Part shown: positions 21,270-31,570 of the stretch, in pieces
Numbering within the stretch: position 1 is the first letter of the stretch
Layout: each line of letters begins with the position of its first letter
NCBI GenBank assembly: GCA_903632075.3
Contig: CAHIKZ030000835.1
Location: 267,501-331,500, forward strand
Reading direction: 5' to 3'
DNA from: Acanthosepion pharaonis
Taxonomy: Eukaryota; Mollusca; Cephalopoda; Sepiida; Sepiidae
DNA length: 64,000 nt
Notes under the pieces: generated by a model
Told to the model about the DNA's origin: nothing
What the model saw: the letters and a program-made list of their open reading frames with translations, nothing else
Databases searched by the model: none
Made by a program: the position numbers and the translations under genes

Positions 21270-21835
21270 TTGCTATTACGTTTTACTTTTCTCTCTGTAG
21301 AACTGGTATTTGGCTTGCTAAATCATATTCATTTTCGTTGTTTTTTGCTCAATCTCTCGTCATCTTCACTTTTCTGTATATATTTCTACTGGAAATTGTT
21401 CTTCCAATAATTTCTAATTTCTACACTTAACTCTGTATGATTCCAAAGATTGTTTTGCAACTGTCTGCAATTATAGTCTGTGTCACAAAGACATTACCTC
21501 GCACCTCTCTCTCCGCTTTACACCAGCTGTGGTCTACATTGTTATCACGTTAGAATAGTAATCCTCACATTTCAACAATTTCTACTGTATTCTTGTTGAA
21601 TGATTTTTGTCTTCATGCTGTTCAGATTCCAAACTTTACTGTAGCATTCTATCTGACACTGAGAAAGTAACTGTTAATATTTGTGAAGAAATCTCAGCCC
21701 CCCCCCTCCTCACACACACGCAACTTCACTCTTCCTTACAAAATAAAATATTTTGCATTTGAATTGTTTACTGGTGAATATTTTTCACATCTGAAGCAAA
21801 GAATTTCTGGCAAATTTGAATCTTTGTGCCTGCAA
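21270..21835. other. unassigned DNA
   Basis: It holds a C-run followed by cacacacac near 21698 and no supported frame. The block at 21815-21835 (tctttgtgcctgcaaaa) is shared with 366-383 and may belong to element M1. Confidence 0.3.
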
Positions 21836-21839
21836 AAAA

Positions 21840-22440
21840 AAACAAAAACCGAAGTGTCAAAAATCATGGTTTTTCTCTAAAAAGTGATACAATTGTATTA
21901 AAGCATAACCATATGAAGAAAAATGAAATTATACATTTTGGTTCTTGAGAATTGACAACAAAAATATTAATCACTATATATTTATTTATTATATTATTTA
22001 TTAGAATGGTTGGCAAAATATCGGCTAATTGCCAATTGATTTGAACTTTATTTTTGGTAAATAAAGATTTCCTTTTTATTTGGTTCACATATTTTAATAA
22101 TTTAGTAAATGTTTATAAATTTCTTAATAAAAAATTGTTTTGATATTTATTTTTTCTATAAATTGGTAAATGATAAATATGGCATTGCATTATTTTTTAT
22201 AAAATTGTATTCATTTTTAGAATGTTACAAATATAAAATTATTCTTCTAAATAAACAGTCTAATAAATAAAGAGTATTTAATTATTAATATTTTTGTAGT
22301 AAATAGTGAAGAACAAGGAAAATGTATAAATTCACTTTCATCATGTTTAGGTTTTATTATAATATTAATCATTGTTTTTTAAAACAATAAACATTGCCGA
22401 GGAGTAAAAAAGGTAGTTAAAATAATTGAAGTGTCAACAA
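21840..22440. mobile_element. M1 TIR element, copy 2, uninterrupted
   Basis: It matches copy 1 with shared blocks cttgagaattgacaac, taataatttagtaaatgttt, gtataaattcactttcatc and aataaacattgccgagga. It lacks the SINE found in copy 1, so it preserves the empty site near 22224 (tagaatgttacaaatataaa). Confidence 0.65.
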
Positions 22441-22449
22441 TGGCGGTGG

Positions 22450-22785
22450 GGGGGGGTCCTTTTGAAACTCCATAGGGAATTTTTTTTTTTTTTTTTGTAG
22501 CCTACATGCAACTCTGATTTTTGGGGTTGGGTCAGAGTTCAGCATGAATCCGAGCCAACCCCGAAAATCAAATAAGAGTCCAGCTGGAATTTTTTCCTAG
22601 CTCTGATGGTCAAACTCTCTACCTCCGGGCAAAGAGGATCCTCAGACGGGCTATGCTGAAGGGCAGAGTCTCGTCTTAGGAAATAGCTATCCGACCCTCT
22701 TTTATACAGGGAATTTTTGGCCGAGCCTCCGGGACAGGATCCCCCACATTAAACTCGGCCTTGTGCCACATCTTAACTCATGGGG
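22450..22785. repeat. repeat W, relative of the 28.9-kb array
   Basis: It contains an inverted pair tttttggggttgggtc / gccaaccccgaaaatc near 22520 and 22553. It ends with cccccacattaaactcgg then ccttgtgccacatc, which matches the junction motif cacattaaac-tgaccttgtg of array Y. One copy only in the window. Confidence 0.4.
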
Positions 22786-22794
22786 AGGTTCGTA

Positions 22795-22960
22795 AATATA
22801 TCATTCAACCTAACAAATCTATGTCCCCTGCATAATTTGATCTCAGTTCTTTGTAAAATTGGCTGATTTTCATATCTACTTTGTTTTGTTATATATGATG
22901 CATTTGACAGAGGAGAGGATGTATTCAACATTTCATAATTTTGCCACTTTTGGAGCAATA
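22795..22960 (+). repeat. dispersed repeat X, copy 1
   Basis: It shares attcaacctaacaaa, aatttgatctcagttc and tgtaaaattggctgattttc with 24815-24960. Function is unknown. Confidence 0.5.
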
Positions 22961-22964
22961 CACC

Positions 22965-23740
22965 TTTAAAGGTTTTGGGCAGTTTAGATTAACATTTCTT
23001 TTCATGGTTAGCTGAAAGAAATTGTAAATGTAGCAACCACCTTACACTTACATAAAATAATATCAACAATAATAATATTTATAAAGAATTTATTACAGGT
23101 AATATCAAGTTTTACAGAAACATTGTTGGCAATTATGTATTTAGTTACATAACAAATAAATAAAAATAATATAAATTTTGATGCTATATTCGATTTGTTG
23201 TGAGGCATTTTTCATTTTCTTCTTTGTTATTGGCAGCATTTTAGAATATTTTGGTTGCAATAATAAGTTTCTGAAGTTGAAGAAACTGGAGTTATTTTGT
23301 TTATGCTTTCTTACCTCCTCTTTCTGTGGTTCTTTTTAGATCGCTTCCTTCCAGTCATTTTGATAGGCTATATAGCAAAATTCTGAAATTTAAAACTATC
23401 TTCTTACTCCATTTCAAAAATAAAGCCTGTAAAAAGGAATATTTTAAATTAATATACAACCAAAAATAAAATATTTTTGACAAATGTTTTCTCTCTAATT
23501 ATGTAACAATAATGTAATGATATTCTGCAGACAAATCTACGGTTTATGTTACCTCATCTCGTTGCATGGTTACGCACTATAAAAACCTAAATTGAGCTTG
23601 AAATATTGTGTAATTGGCTCTAATTTTTTGTAAAATACTTGGAAACGATATAATGAATAATTTGAAGTGAAAAGAGCAATTTTTAAATTTTTTGTTGAAT
23701 ACATCTCTCCTCCGCCAAACGTGGCATATAGTTATTACTT
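22965..23740. other. AT-rich DNA, nothing recognised
   Basis: No supported frame; weak echoes of repeat X lie near 23610. Confidence 0.3.
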
Positions 23741-23744
23741 CAAA

Positions 23745-23925
23745 CATTATATTTTAGAGGATACCCATATTTGAATAGATGCTCTGTTTGTTTTAAACTG
23801 TCTTTATTTTGTTTACCAGCTTGCATAAACGAGAACATTTAATAAAGAAAATGTGTCTTCTGATAGGATTTGAACCAGGAGCAACCAACATCTGATGTGA
23901 AGAGCTTAAAAATAAAGCATGGTTC
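23745..23925 (-). mobile_element. SINE family T, copy 2
   Basis: The minus strand carries a B-box-like ctggttcaaatcctatc (about 23862-23880). It then carries the tail acagtttaaaacaaac, agagcatctattcaaat and atgggtatcctctaaaa, one worn version of the 52-bp unit that is amplified next door. Confidence 0.55.
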
Positions 23926-24047
23926 TATTTTGCCTTTAAAGCATGCTGACTATTTTATAATTTTCCCAAAACCTATCTGCTCAGTTTCATATCAGAAACG
24001 TAAAACAATTTCTAAAGAATTAATGGATTTTATCTTTAATCCAACCT

Positions 24048-24411
24048 TATTTTTAGTGGATACCCGTACTTAGATAGACGCTCCATTTATTTTAAACAGT
24101 ATTTTTAGTGGATACCCGTACTTAGATAAACGCTCCATTTATTTTAAACAGTATTTTTAGTGGATACCCGTACTTAGATAGACGCTCCATTTATTTTAAA
24201 CAGTATTTTTAGTGGATACCCGTACTTAGATAGACGCTCCATTTATTTTAAACAGTATTTTTAGTGGATACCCGTACTTAGACAGACACTCCATTTATTT
24301 TAAACAGTATTTTTAGTGGAAACCCGTACTTAGATAGACGCTCCATTTATTTTAAACAGTATTTTTAGTGGATACCCGTACTTAGATAGATGCTCCATTT
24401 ATTTTAAACAG
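24048..24411 (-). repeat. seven near-identical 52-bp units from a SINE tail
   Basis: Units start at 24048, 24100, 24152, 24204, 24256, 24308 and 24360. Each contains tagtggatacccgtactta and gctccatttattttaaacag, with only one to three substitutions between units. The unit is the reverse complement of the tail of SINE family T (compare 24598-24650). Regular spacing and high identity point to recent tandem expansion. Confidence 0.9.
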
Positions 24412-24454
24412 TATATATTTCATTTACTGATATGCGTACTAGAGAAAACTCTAT

Positions 24455-24720
24455 ATAGAAAATAACTGAGTGGGGAAAGAACTCTGGATCAGACAGTGGT
24501 TCATTTTGTGCAAGAGGATGCAGGTTCAAATCTTGCTGTTGTGAAAATTTTTTTTTAATAAGTTTTCTTGAGTACACAGTCGAGTAGACAAAATATATCC
24601 TGTTTAAATAAATGGAGCATCTACTCAAATATAAGTGTCCACTACAAATAGCATTTGATGTAATAAAAATATGTCGGATTTTAAAATAAATCCATTATTT
24701 CTTTAGAATTTTTTATGTAT
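24455..24720 (+). mobile_element. SINE family T, copy 3
   Basis: The head has a ggatgcaggttcaaatcttg B-box region (about 24518-24537), a T-rich linker, and then the tail aaataaatggagcatctact and gtgtccactac. Beyond it, ggattttaaaataaatcca mirrors 24024-24040, so this copy and the array lie as an inverted pair. Confidence 0.6.
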
Positions 24721-24814
24721 TCTGTATTTTGCATCATTGTTAGTAAACGAACAATATTTTTAATATATTTTTAAAGTGTGTTGCAATGAATTGCTTTTTG
24801 TTCTTTTCATTATC

Positions 24815-24960
24815 CATTTCTTTCAACCTGACAAAACTATACCCCATTCACAATTTGACTCTAATTCCCTGTAAAATTAGCTGGTTTTCATGTCTAATTT
24901 TTACTGTTATATATTTTGCATTTTTATCATTTATTATTGGGAATCGGCAAATAAATTTCA
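24815..24960 (+). repeat. dispersed repeat X, copy 2
   Basis: Same landmarks as copy 1: ttcaacctgacaaa, acaatttgactctaatt and gtaaaattagctggttttc. Confidence 0.5.
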
Positions 24961-25029
24961 TGCCAGTGAAGAAAAATTGCTCCTATCTGTTCCGATCATA
25001 CAGAAATGGTTAACTCTGAAGTCTCAATG

Positions 25030-25640
25030 AAATTAAATGGTTTTCAAATCTTGGATAAATTTGCATATATGTTATATTTACATGTATGTTATACATAGCT
25101 TATTTATAGATAGAAACTAGTGATTACTTTTCAGGTTTGAAGAATCATTACTAGCCCTTCCCAGCATGCACTAATTTTAGTCTGCAAAAAGAAAAAAATG
25201 AACACGCATAAAAATTATCTAATCTTGTACTTGTAATAAAACACCTTGAAGTCAAATGAAGTTTATTTAGGGCTAAAAGATAAGATTGTAATCTACATGA
25301 AAGCTTGTCATTGAGACTTCAGGAGTCCATTTCATTTCATGTCAAATTCTCCATATCATGCTTCATTAATTATGATTAAAAAATAGATCCCTAACTGTTA
25401 TTTGATTGTAATCGTTATTATTTGATGAAGCATCACCAATTATTAATTTTTTGGCTCATGTCTGTTTTATTTACATTACTTCAGTAATTAGTAGATATAA
25501 TAATGTCTGAATTTTCTAAGCGATACATTGTCTATTATTCTTATTAATTTTTGGAGGTAGTTTTTCAGTGTTTCATCTTTATTTTTTTATTATACTAGTT
25601 TTATAAGTCTACATATAATACTAATAGGATTTGAATTATA
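25030..25640. other. unique AT-rich DNA, no gene seen
   Basis: No repeat relationship inside the window. Several TAAT-containing patches lie between 25360 and 25480. It is a second, weaker candidate for conserved non-coding sequence. Confidence 0.3.
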
Positions 25641-25644
25641 TATA

Positions 25645-25971
25645 CAGTAGAACCTCAGTTCATGAACTTAATTCATTCCTGAAGGCCGTTCGTAACCCGA
25701 AATGTTTGTAAACCAAAGTTATTTTTTTAAAAGTAATCAATTTAAAGAAAAACGTCACAGTGCAATAAAATTGGAAAAGAAAAGCATGGCAAAACACACA
25801 AATGTATAAAACATGGCGGTTGACACAGAAATGATTCCATTTGGGTTAATTCGGTCTGGCATTGTTGTTCATGAACCAAAATTTTGTTCAATAAGCAAGG
25901 CATTTTCATCTCAGATTTCTGTTTGAAAACCAATTTGTTTGACATGTGAGATGTTCAAGAACTGAGGTTGT

Positions 25972-25972
<1 letters not shown>
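25645..25972. mobile_element. Tigger/pogo-type MITE
   Basis: The left end cagtagaacctcagttcatg faces a right end whose complement reads acaacctcagttcttgaac. The cagtagaacctc start and TA before it (25643-25644) are typical of Tigger-like elements. About 330 bp long with no transposase. The right end runs into a TG/TA microsatellite. Confidence 0.7.

Positions 25973-25973
<1 letters not shown>

Positions 25974-26043
<70 letters not shown>
25974..26043. repeat. (TG)n-(TA)n microsatellite
   Basis: About 9 TG units followed by about 25 TA units. Confidence 0.95.
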
Positions 26044-26049
<6 letters not shown>

Positions 26050-26603
26050 TATTACAATAAATTACAATAAAAACATTTTACATCGCTACACAAAAAATTT
26101 CATGTTTCAGTACTAAGATGGTACTGCTTCAGGCGATGGTAGATAACATGTGATAAAAATGATTTAATAGGGAAATTTACAAACAAATCTTTACTTCTTT
26201 TAGAAAATTAAAGGGGTGGCATAAGGTCAGAATTAAAAATATACTTATGGGTATGTCTAGATTAACCAAAGAACATCAGGTGTACACTAAAATATAAAAA
26301 TAAGGTCAGAAGGCGGAGGTGGGTGAGTCAAGAAAACATGTCATTAAATGATACTAGGGTACAATTTCAGTGTCAAATGTATTATTGGTAGATCCAAATA
26401 TGATTTGCCAATTTGTTGAAGTAGACATAAACTTATCAGAAACGGATTTTTTGTTATAAAAAATGAAAAAAAAAAATTCTTTTTAATATACTCAGGAATC
26501 TTCTTAAATGGGCCAAAAGGTAAAATTAAAATGTGGAAATGACTATATAGGTTGTTATAAACCTAATATTAACCAAGCGAGTACCACTATTCGAAGCAAG
26601 TAC

Positions 26604-26604
<1 letters not shown>
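26044..26604. other. unassigned DNA, possible retroelement tail
   Basis: On the minus strand near 26130 the text accatcgcctgaagcag and agtactgaaacatg resembles a tail motif, but no second copy is visible here. Confidence 0.3.

Positions 26605-26608
<4 letters not shown>

Positions 26609-26653
<45 letters not shown>
26609..26653. repeat. (AT)n microsatellite
   Basis: AT repeat of about 45 bp. Confidence 0.95.
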
Positions 26654-26654
<1 letters not shown>

Positions 26655-26656
<2 letters not shown>

Positions 26657-27035
26657 GTGTATTGGGGCAGCAGATCATTATTCAAATATACATTGTTAAA
26701 TATAGCAGAAAACGAATGTCTGTTATGTTCGATCATGAGTCATTCTAAACTTTGTATATTGGCTTTAGTTTCGGGAGAAAATAGAGACAAAAACTCCAAG
26801 ATTGGATATTTTTTTTTATTATGCTGTTCCTCGATCTAAGTTTCTGGCTCACATGAGCCATCATCAGGATGGTTATATAGACATTACAACAGAGATGTTT
26901 ACTATCAAATATAAAGTTATAGAACCGCATTACGAATTTACAACCTGTGTCTGCTATTCCATAACCATTATCATCACATAGCAAACTTCTATGTAAACAG
27001 AACAGGATGTCATCTTTGATGGTGAACATCTCTGT
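26655..27035 (-). other. unassigned repeat-like DNA
   Basis: An internal echo exists: gatgttcaccatcaaagatg (minus, about 27013-27032) and gatgtttactatcaaatata (plus, 26893). The minus strand has cctgatgatggctcatgtg near 26848, a tail-like motif. The family is unknown. Confidence 0.3.
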
Positions 27036-27370
27036 TGTAATAAAAAAAATTTTTTTTTTTTGCCCCAAGCAAGGCATGATGCCACTAGCACGCAAGGGGT
27101 TACAGAGAGTGGGAGCAAAAGTAAAGAGGTGCGATAGAAGAAAGGATGAAGAGAAGGAGAGGGAATAGATCAAGGTATCTGGAGATGTCGATTGACATTA
27201 CATTTGAATAGTTGGAGATTATAACTATCAGGGAAACAAGTAATAGGAAGGGAATTCCACAGACAGGAGGTGCGAGACATGAAGCTATTGGAGTAGAAGA
27301 GACGGACACATTTAGCTGATTTGACAGTGAAAGATACTTGTAATTTATATTTGAGACTATAGGTAAACAT
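27036..27370 (-). pseudogene. LINE A 3' end
   Basis: The minus strand encodes FTVKSAKCVRLFYSNSF, then SRTSCLWNSLPITCFPDSYN and LQLFKCNVNRHL, the best-preserved C-terminus of this LINE in the window. It is followed by the UTR with aaccccttgcgtgctagtgg (minus strand) and an oligo-A end at 27050. Confidence 0.75.
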
Positions 27371-27920
27371 TGGTTGGTTTTATACTTGCATCAATCAGAA
27401 AATATTAATTGGGATTATACTTGAGACACTAGGTAAACATTGGTCAGATTTATACTTGAATCCATAGATAAATTGTTGGGTTGGTGAATTTTATGACATT
27501 TTCTACAATGACATTAATTTTTATAATAGAATTAGAGATGACCGTGCACTGAAAACTCAAATTCTGCATTAAAGATCACAATTTGTTTTAGAAAGCATTT
27601 CTACTAAAGAATCCTCCAAAACAAAATGCATCTTATTGATTGACAGATTTTGCAAGTTACTGTATTTGTAAAGGGTAAAGTTGTTTATCATTGTTTAAAT
27701 GGCATTTTGGATGCCCAGAGTTGATAGGTTGGCTCTTTCATTTCCAAAGTAAATTCAGACTTGTGATATTGCTAGAATACTAGCCAAATAACCATCTTCA
27801 AACAGAGAAAGTTTACTCACTGAAAAAATATTTTTCTTTGATTAAATATGAAAAAATTATCAATTTTATTTACATCTTATGATATTAAGATTTGGTATAT
27901 TAACTTTTGTAGAAGATAAG
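27371..27920. other. unassigned DNA with a short tandem duplication
   Basis: A ~77-bp duplication (taggtaaacattggt and ttatacttg repeated) lies at about 27355-27475. Otherwise nothing is recognised. Confidence 0.3.
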
Positions 27921-27921
27921 T

Positions 27922-28272
27922 TTTTTTTTTTTTTTTTTAATCATTTCACCCCAAGCAAGAATAGAAAAAAGAGAAACATTATTAAGGACAGACAAGAATA
28001 AAATAAGAGGAATCAAGATGAGGATTACTGGAAAACAAGAAGCTGGAAGAGAGTTTCACAAGTGGGAAGTATGAGAAAAGAAACTATTTGCATAGAACTT
28101 ACAGCCATTTTATAAAAATGATGAGATCTTGTTGCCAATTTAGTACTGTGCTTAAATTTATAAAGTCTAGGTGCCACAGACCATGAACAATTACCATGAA
28201 AAGTATTTATAAAAAAGGAACAGGGAAACTACATTACAGCAATGAAAAAGTGACTGAAGTCAAGATACCAAT
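27922..28272 (-). pseudogene. LINE A 3' end, decayed
   Basis: It shares atcatttcaccccaagcaag, gctggaagagagtttcac and ttataaagtctaggt with the other copies. No intact frame remains. Confidence 0.7.
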
Positions 28273-28344
28273 AACATTGCAAATTATTGTAAGTGTAAGC
28301 ATTCTGAAAGCAAAGGAAGTATTTGTCACAGATTACTTCCACAA

Positions 28345-28790
28345 CACAAAGAAAAATCACCGTAAGTACAGACTCGAATATCGGGGGCAGAAAGAAATGC
28401 TGAAAACTCGATTCGCCGGTACTATCTCGAATCACAATGCGTGTAGCCAGTCAGGAAAATAACTCACTCTCTAACAAATGCCGAAGCCAAAAATGCCCGA
28501 ATTTCCCTTCCCTGAATTGAGAACACCGACTGCTTTTATCGGCAGAACCTATTTTTTCATTCGTCGACAGCTGGGATAGGATGCTCCGTAATTTGCATAT
28601 CAAAATACTCTTATAGCGACTCTTGCGATGGACTTGTTTTTTTTTTTTCGTCACAGAATACACGCGACGCACTGTCGCTTGGTTTGACGAGGTAAGTCGG
28701 CGTTTTCTTCGCTATAAGATTTTTGCTGACTACTTTTTGGTAATCCTTCTTCGGCAGATCGCACACAAAACACAAACTTTTTTCCGGGGC
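28345..28790 (+). promoter_or_regulatory. CpG-dense island with consensus splice donor
   Basis: By eye about 25-30 CpG dinucleotides fall in ~445 bp, far above the surrounding DNA. It contains an octamer-like taatttgcatatc (about 28592), a T12 run (28638) and gacgag|gtaagtcgg, where the GT of a perfect donor is at 28692-28693. An acttttttgg-like patch follows at about 28729. The simplest reading is a promoter or first exon of a host transcript running rightward; a small structured RNA gene is an alternative. No long frame supports coding. Confidence 0.35.
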
Positions 28791-28904
28791 ACCTGATTAT
28801 CTCTTTCACTACAATTATTTATGTAAATTAAATGTCATTGCATATGATGCAAATGTTGTTTGTGAGTAATATATAATGATTTGAGATGTGTTGTCCTACA
28901 GCTG

Positions 28905-29786
28905 TAAGTTCATACTTACCTGGCTTTGCAGTAATTTCAAAATAATATCCCCCAGGAATTATCTCTCCTTCAGGCTGGTGTCATTACCCAGCACCCAGGC
29001 ATCCTCAAAAAGGGGGTGTGCCAAGAGTGCTTGAGCAATTTTTCCACTGCATTGCCGGTAAACCCATTTTAAACTGACCTTGAAATATGGCTGAATTTTG
29101 GCTGAAATATGGGCACACAAATAAACACCTATCTGGAAATTGAAAATTAATATTAGCTCAAACCACAGGGGACCATTTCCCCCAGGAGGTACCTCTCCTT
29201 TGAAAGAGGGCTGGGATCATTATCTGGTGACTCAGGCACCCCCAAAAGCTGAAGTACCGAGGTGGTTTGAGGAATTACTCTACAGCTCTGCTGCTAACCC
29301 ACATTAAAACTTTGACCTTGTGTCACATTCTGTTGTGATATGGGAGCTCAGTTAAATAACTACAGTTGGGTAGTTCAAAATTAATATTAGGCTTGAGTTC
29401 CAGTGAGACATCCCCACCGCCAGGCATTTGGGAAGGAACTTTCATCATTATCCAGCACCTGAGGTATCCCCACAAGGGGAAGTGCTGAGGGGGCTTGAGC
29501 AATTTTTGAATGTCTTTCTGAAATTACACATTAAACCCCAACCTTGTTTCATATTCTGTTACAACATGAATTTACATATAAATACCTACATGTAATGATT
29601 CAAGGTGTTCCACAGCAAGGAGGTTTCAAGTTAATATTATGCTCAAGTCAAAGGGGGCCAATGCTCAGACAGTATATTTCCTTTGAAAGGAGTCATTACT
29701 CAGTACTTGTGGTTTCCTCAAAAAGTGAAATGTAGAGTGAGCTTCAGCAATTTTTGTCTGGCTATTTTGAAATCCCACACTTTTAT
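28905..29786 (+). repeat. array Y: four ~240-bp tandem units
   Basis: Repeating landmarks are ttcaaaattaatattaggc, tcccccaggaggtacctctc, a cagcacctcaggca-like block, ggggcttgagcaattttt, and cacattaaac followed by tgaccttgtgtcacattctg. Units start near 28905, 29140, 29380 and 29610 and are 70-80% alike by eye. A fifth unit continues at 31153-31570 after two insertions. Confidence 0.75.
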
Positions 29787-30167
29787 TGATTTGTTTTTTA
29801 TGGCTTATCAACACTTTGCAGGTTATTTGAAACTAGAAAATGTCTTTAGCATTTAATAATTTCTTGGAGAATATAATGATTTACTAATTAAGTCCTACTA
29901 ATTAACCCATAGCTGGGGGGAGAAGAGGTGGATTTGTACCTTTCTCAAGAGTATATGGACGAAAGTAAATTTATTGAACCAAACTGGAATTGAAACTCGG
30001 CTCACCAATTTCCAATTCTGAGTCGTTATCTATTACAACCTGCACATCCAAGCTTACAGCACCTGGTATTCCCATGCAGTCACCCATTTAGGAGCTGACC
30101 AGGCTCAACGTTGCTTTACTTCAGTGATCATATGTGAACTGGTGTTTCAATGTGATGTGGCTCTAAG
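29787..30167 (-). mobile_element. chimeric SINE: 5S rRNA head, tRNA-like body, LINE-like tail
   Basis: Read on the minus strand, the first ~120 bp align with 5S rRNA, including the internal promoter region (agtaaagcaacgttgagcct, then ggtcagctcctaaatgggtg) and the end accaggtgctgtaag. A tRNA-like body follows (gttgtaatagataacgac, then gagtttcaattccagt), then the S1-type core (cagctatgggttaattagta). The tail has caaataacctgcaa then gttgataagccataaaa. It is flanked by a perfect 13-bp duplication cccacacttttat at 29774-29786 and 30168-30180, so this is a complete, target-primed insertion into array Y. Confidence 0.9.
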
Positions 30168-30188
30168 CCCACACTTTTATACAATGTA

Positions 30189-31152
30189 CAGTGTATGGAT
30201 GCTATTTATTCACAAGATTACTGTCTTTTTTATTTTTTGAGATATATTTGCCAAACTTGTGTCTGTTTGTCTTCATCACATGGTCTGTTGATCTCAATCA
30301 ATGAACCAGCCTTTTGCTTCAATGACAGCCTTGAGGCAACTTTGAAACTGGCCACAAGCCTTCATCACTTGACTTGGGCCCTGTTGATCTTGGTACTCGG
30401 TTTGTCCTTTGTGTTGCAACTGGATCTGTTGGTTTCTCATTCCACCAGGACGCAGATCATGATTGTCACAAGAGACCTTGTCTGCACAACTCTGGGCTTG
30501 TCCTTGGGTGAGACAGGAAGAAACCTCTTGTTCTGGGAGTTGGTCTTCTCGTCTTGGCAGAAGTTCTTCTCATCAAAGAACATCCCCCAGCATGTCAGCG
30601 GGTGTTTCAACTTGTTGATCAGCTTCTTGGTGTACTTGAGTTGTTTTTCCATTTTTGGACAGAAATTGTCCCTTCATCTTTTATGAAAAGTAGCAAATGT
30701 TCTCATGCACTACCAGCCTGGTGAGCTTTTCCCTCACACCTTTCTTCCTTTGCAGTGGCACGCAGTGACTTGCAGAGATCATTGTTGATGATCTAGACTT
30801 TGGTGACAAACTCCGGCACTCTGGTAGTGTCAGAACGTCAATCAATTTTGATTGTTGCTTTGTTGTTGAATCTTGAAACTTCCAGATCCTTTCTTACCAC
30901 CATCCTTCTGCTGATGCCAAGGAAGTTTGAAATCTAGCTTGTCCTTCCGGTACAGATCCTAAGAACTCTATGCCACTTCCACAAATTGAAGAATTCAAAA
31001 TTGTCCATAGTCAATTATTCTATAAAAAAATGCATGTGAAAATGGTTGTTGTTTTCAAGCAAAAACGACGTACAATGAGAGTAAAAAAACAAAAACAAAA
31101 AATGCATAAAATTAGCAGTTGAAAATTGCAAACAAATGCTGTCCACACACTG
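30189..31152 (-). pseudogene. internally deleted mariner-like transposon
   Basis: Inverted ends cagtgtatggatgctatttatt (at 30189) and, from the other side, cagtgtgtggacagcatttgtt (ending 31152) are flanked by TA at 30187-30188 and 31153-31154. On the minus strand the frame includes KKLINKLKHPLTCWGMFFDE and KNFCQDEKTNSQN, carrying the first catalytic Asp. It then jumps to VMKACGQFQSCLKAVIEAKG, the C-terminus. The second and third catalytic acidic residues are deleted. It is dead but possibly mobilisable in trans. Confidence 0.85.
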
Positions 31153-31570
31153 TATAAATAAATACTTGTAAAGTTTCAAGGTGTCTTGTTCTTAGCTGGG
31201 AGGTTTCAAATTAATGTTAGTTATTTTTGTTTGACTATTGAGGAATTGGAGAGCTAAGTTTGAATTCCAGTCAAATCCATTGCGTTCACTTACATGCTAA
31301 TACCCTTGAGAAAGGGATGAATCCTCTTCTATAGCTATGGCTAAATAGCAGGACAGACTGGGTTCTATAGCCTTGGATGGCAACTGGTCTATCACAGAAA
31401 GAAATGGCAACTTACTGCAGGAAAAAATCTGCCTCATCAGTCATGTATTAAAAGATACATGATCACCTAAGTGTGTATCATGCTTGGCACCTAACTGACT
31501 GATTTTGGGATCCCACACTAAACTTGACCTTGTGTCACATTCTGTGTAACACGTGTGCAAGGATAAATCC
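31153..31570 (+). repeat. array Y, fifth unit, split by a SINE
   Basis: The block gggaggtttcaaattaatgt (about 31199) continues the unit. After the SINE at 31236-31508 it resumes with gggatcccacactaaac and cttgaccttgtgtcacattc. Confidence 0.7.
31236..31508 (+). mobile_element. SINE S1, 5'-truncated
   Basis: It begins at tgaggaattggagagc, losing the A-box, and runs through gaattccagtcaaatcc and ggctaaatagcaggacag to aagatacatgatcacctaa and ggcacctaactgactg. Confidence 0.8.

Noticed and set aside
24048..24411. CRISPR-like array (regular 52-bp repeats)
   Set aside because: The repeats are contiguous with no unique spacers, and the genome is eukaryotic.
28640..28760. Spliced-leader-like arrangement (short exon, GTAAGT, U-rich Sm-like site)
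   Set aside because: The parts are present but short and common; no tandem copies and no known trans-splicing in this kind of animal that I can cite. Kept only as an alternative reading of the CpG island.
28750..28770. cttcggcag, like the start of U6 snRNA
   Set aside because: Only nine or ten bases agree, and the conserved U6 body is absent.
28912..28924. Exact 13-base match to the 5' end of U1 snRNA (atacttacctggc)
   Set aside because: The match lies at the position where other units of array Y have related words (aaatacctacatg, aacacctatctgg), and nothing after it follows U1. It is a chance product of unit drift.
30195..30686. 163-codon plus-strand frame
   Set aside because: It is the antisense shadow of the minus-strand mariner transposase.
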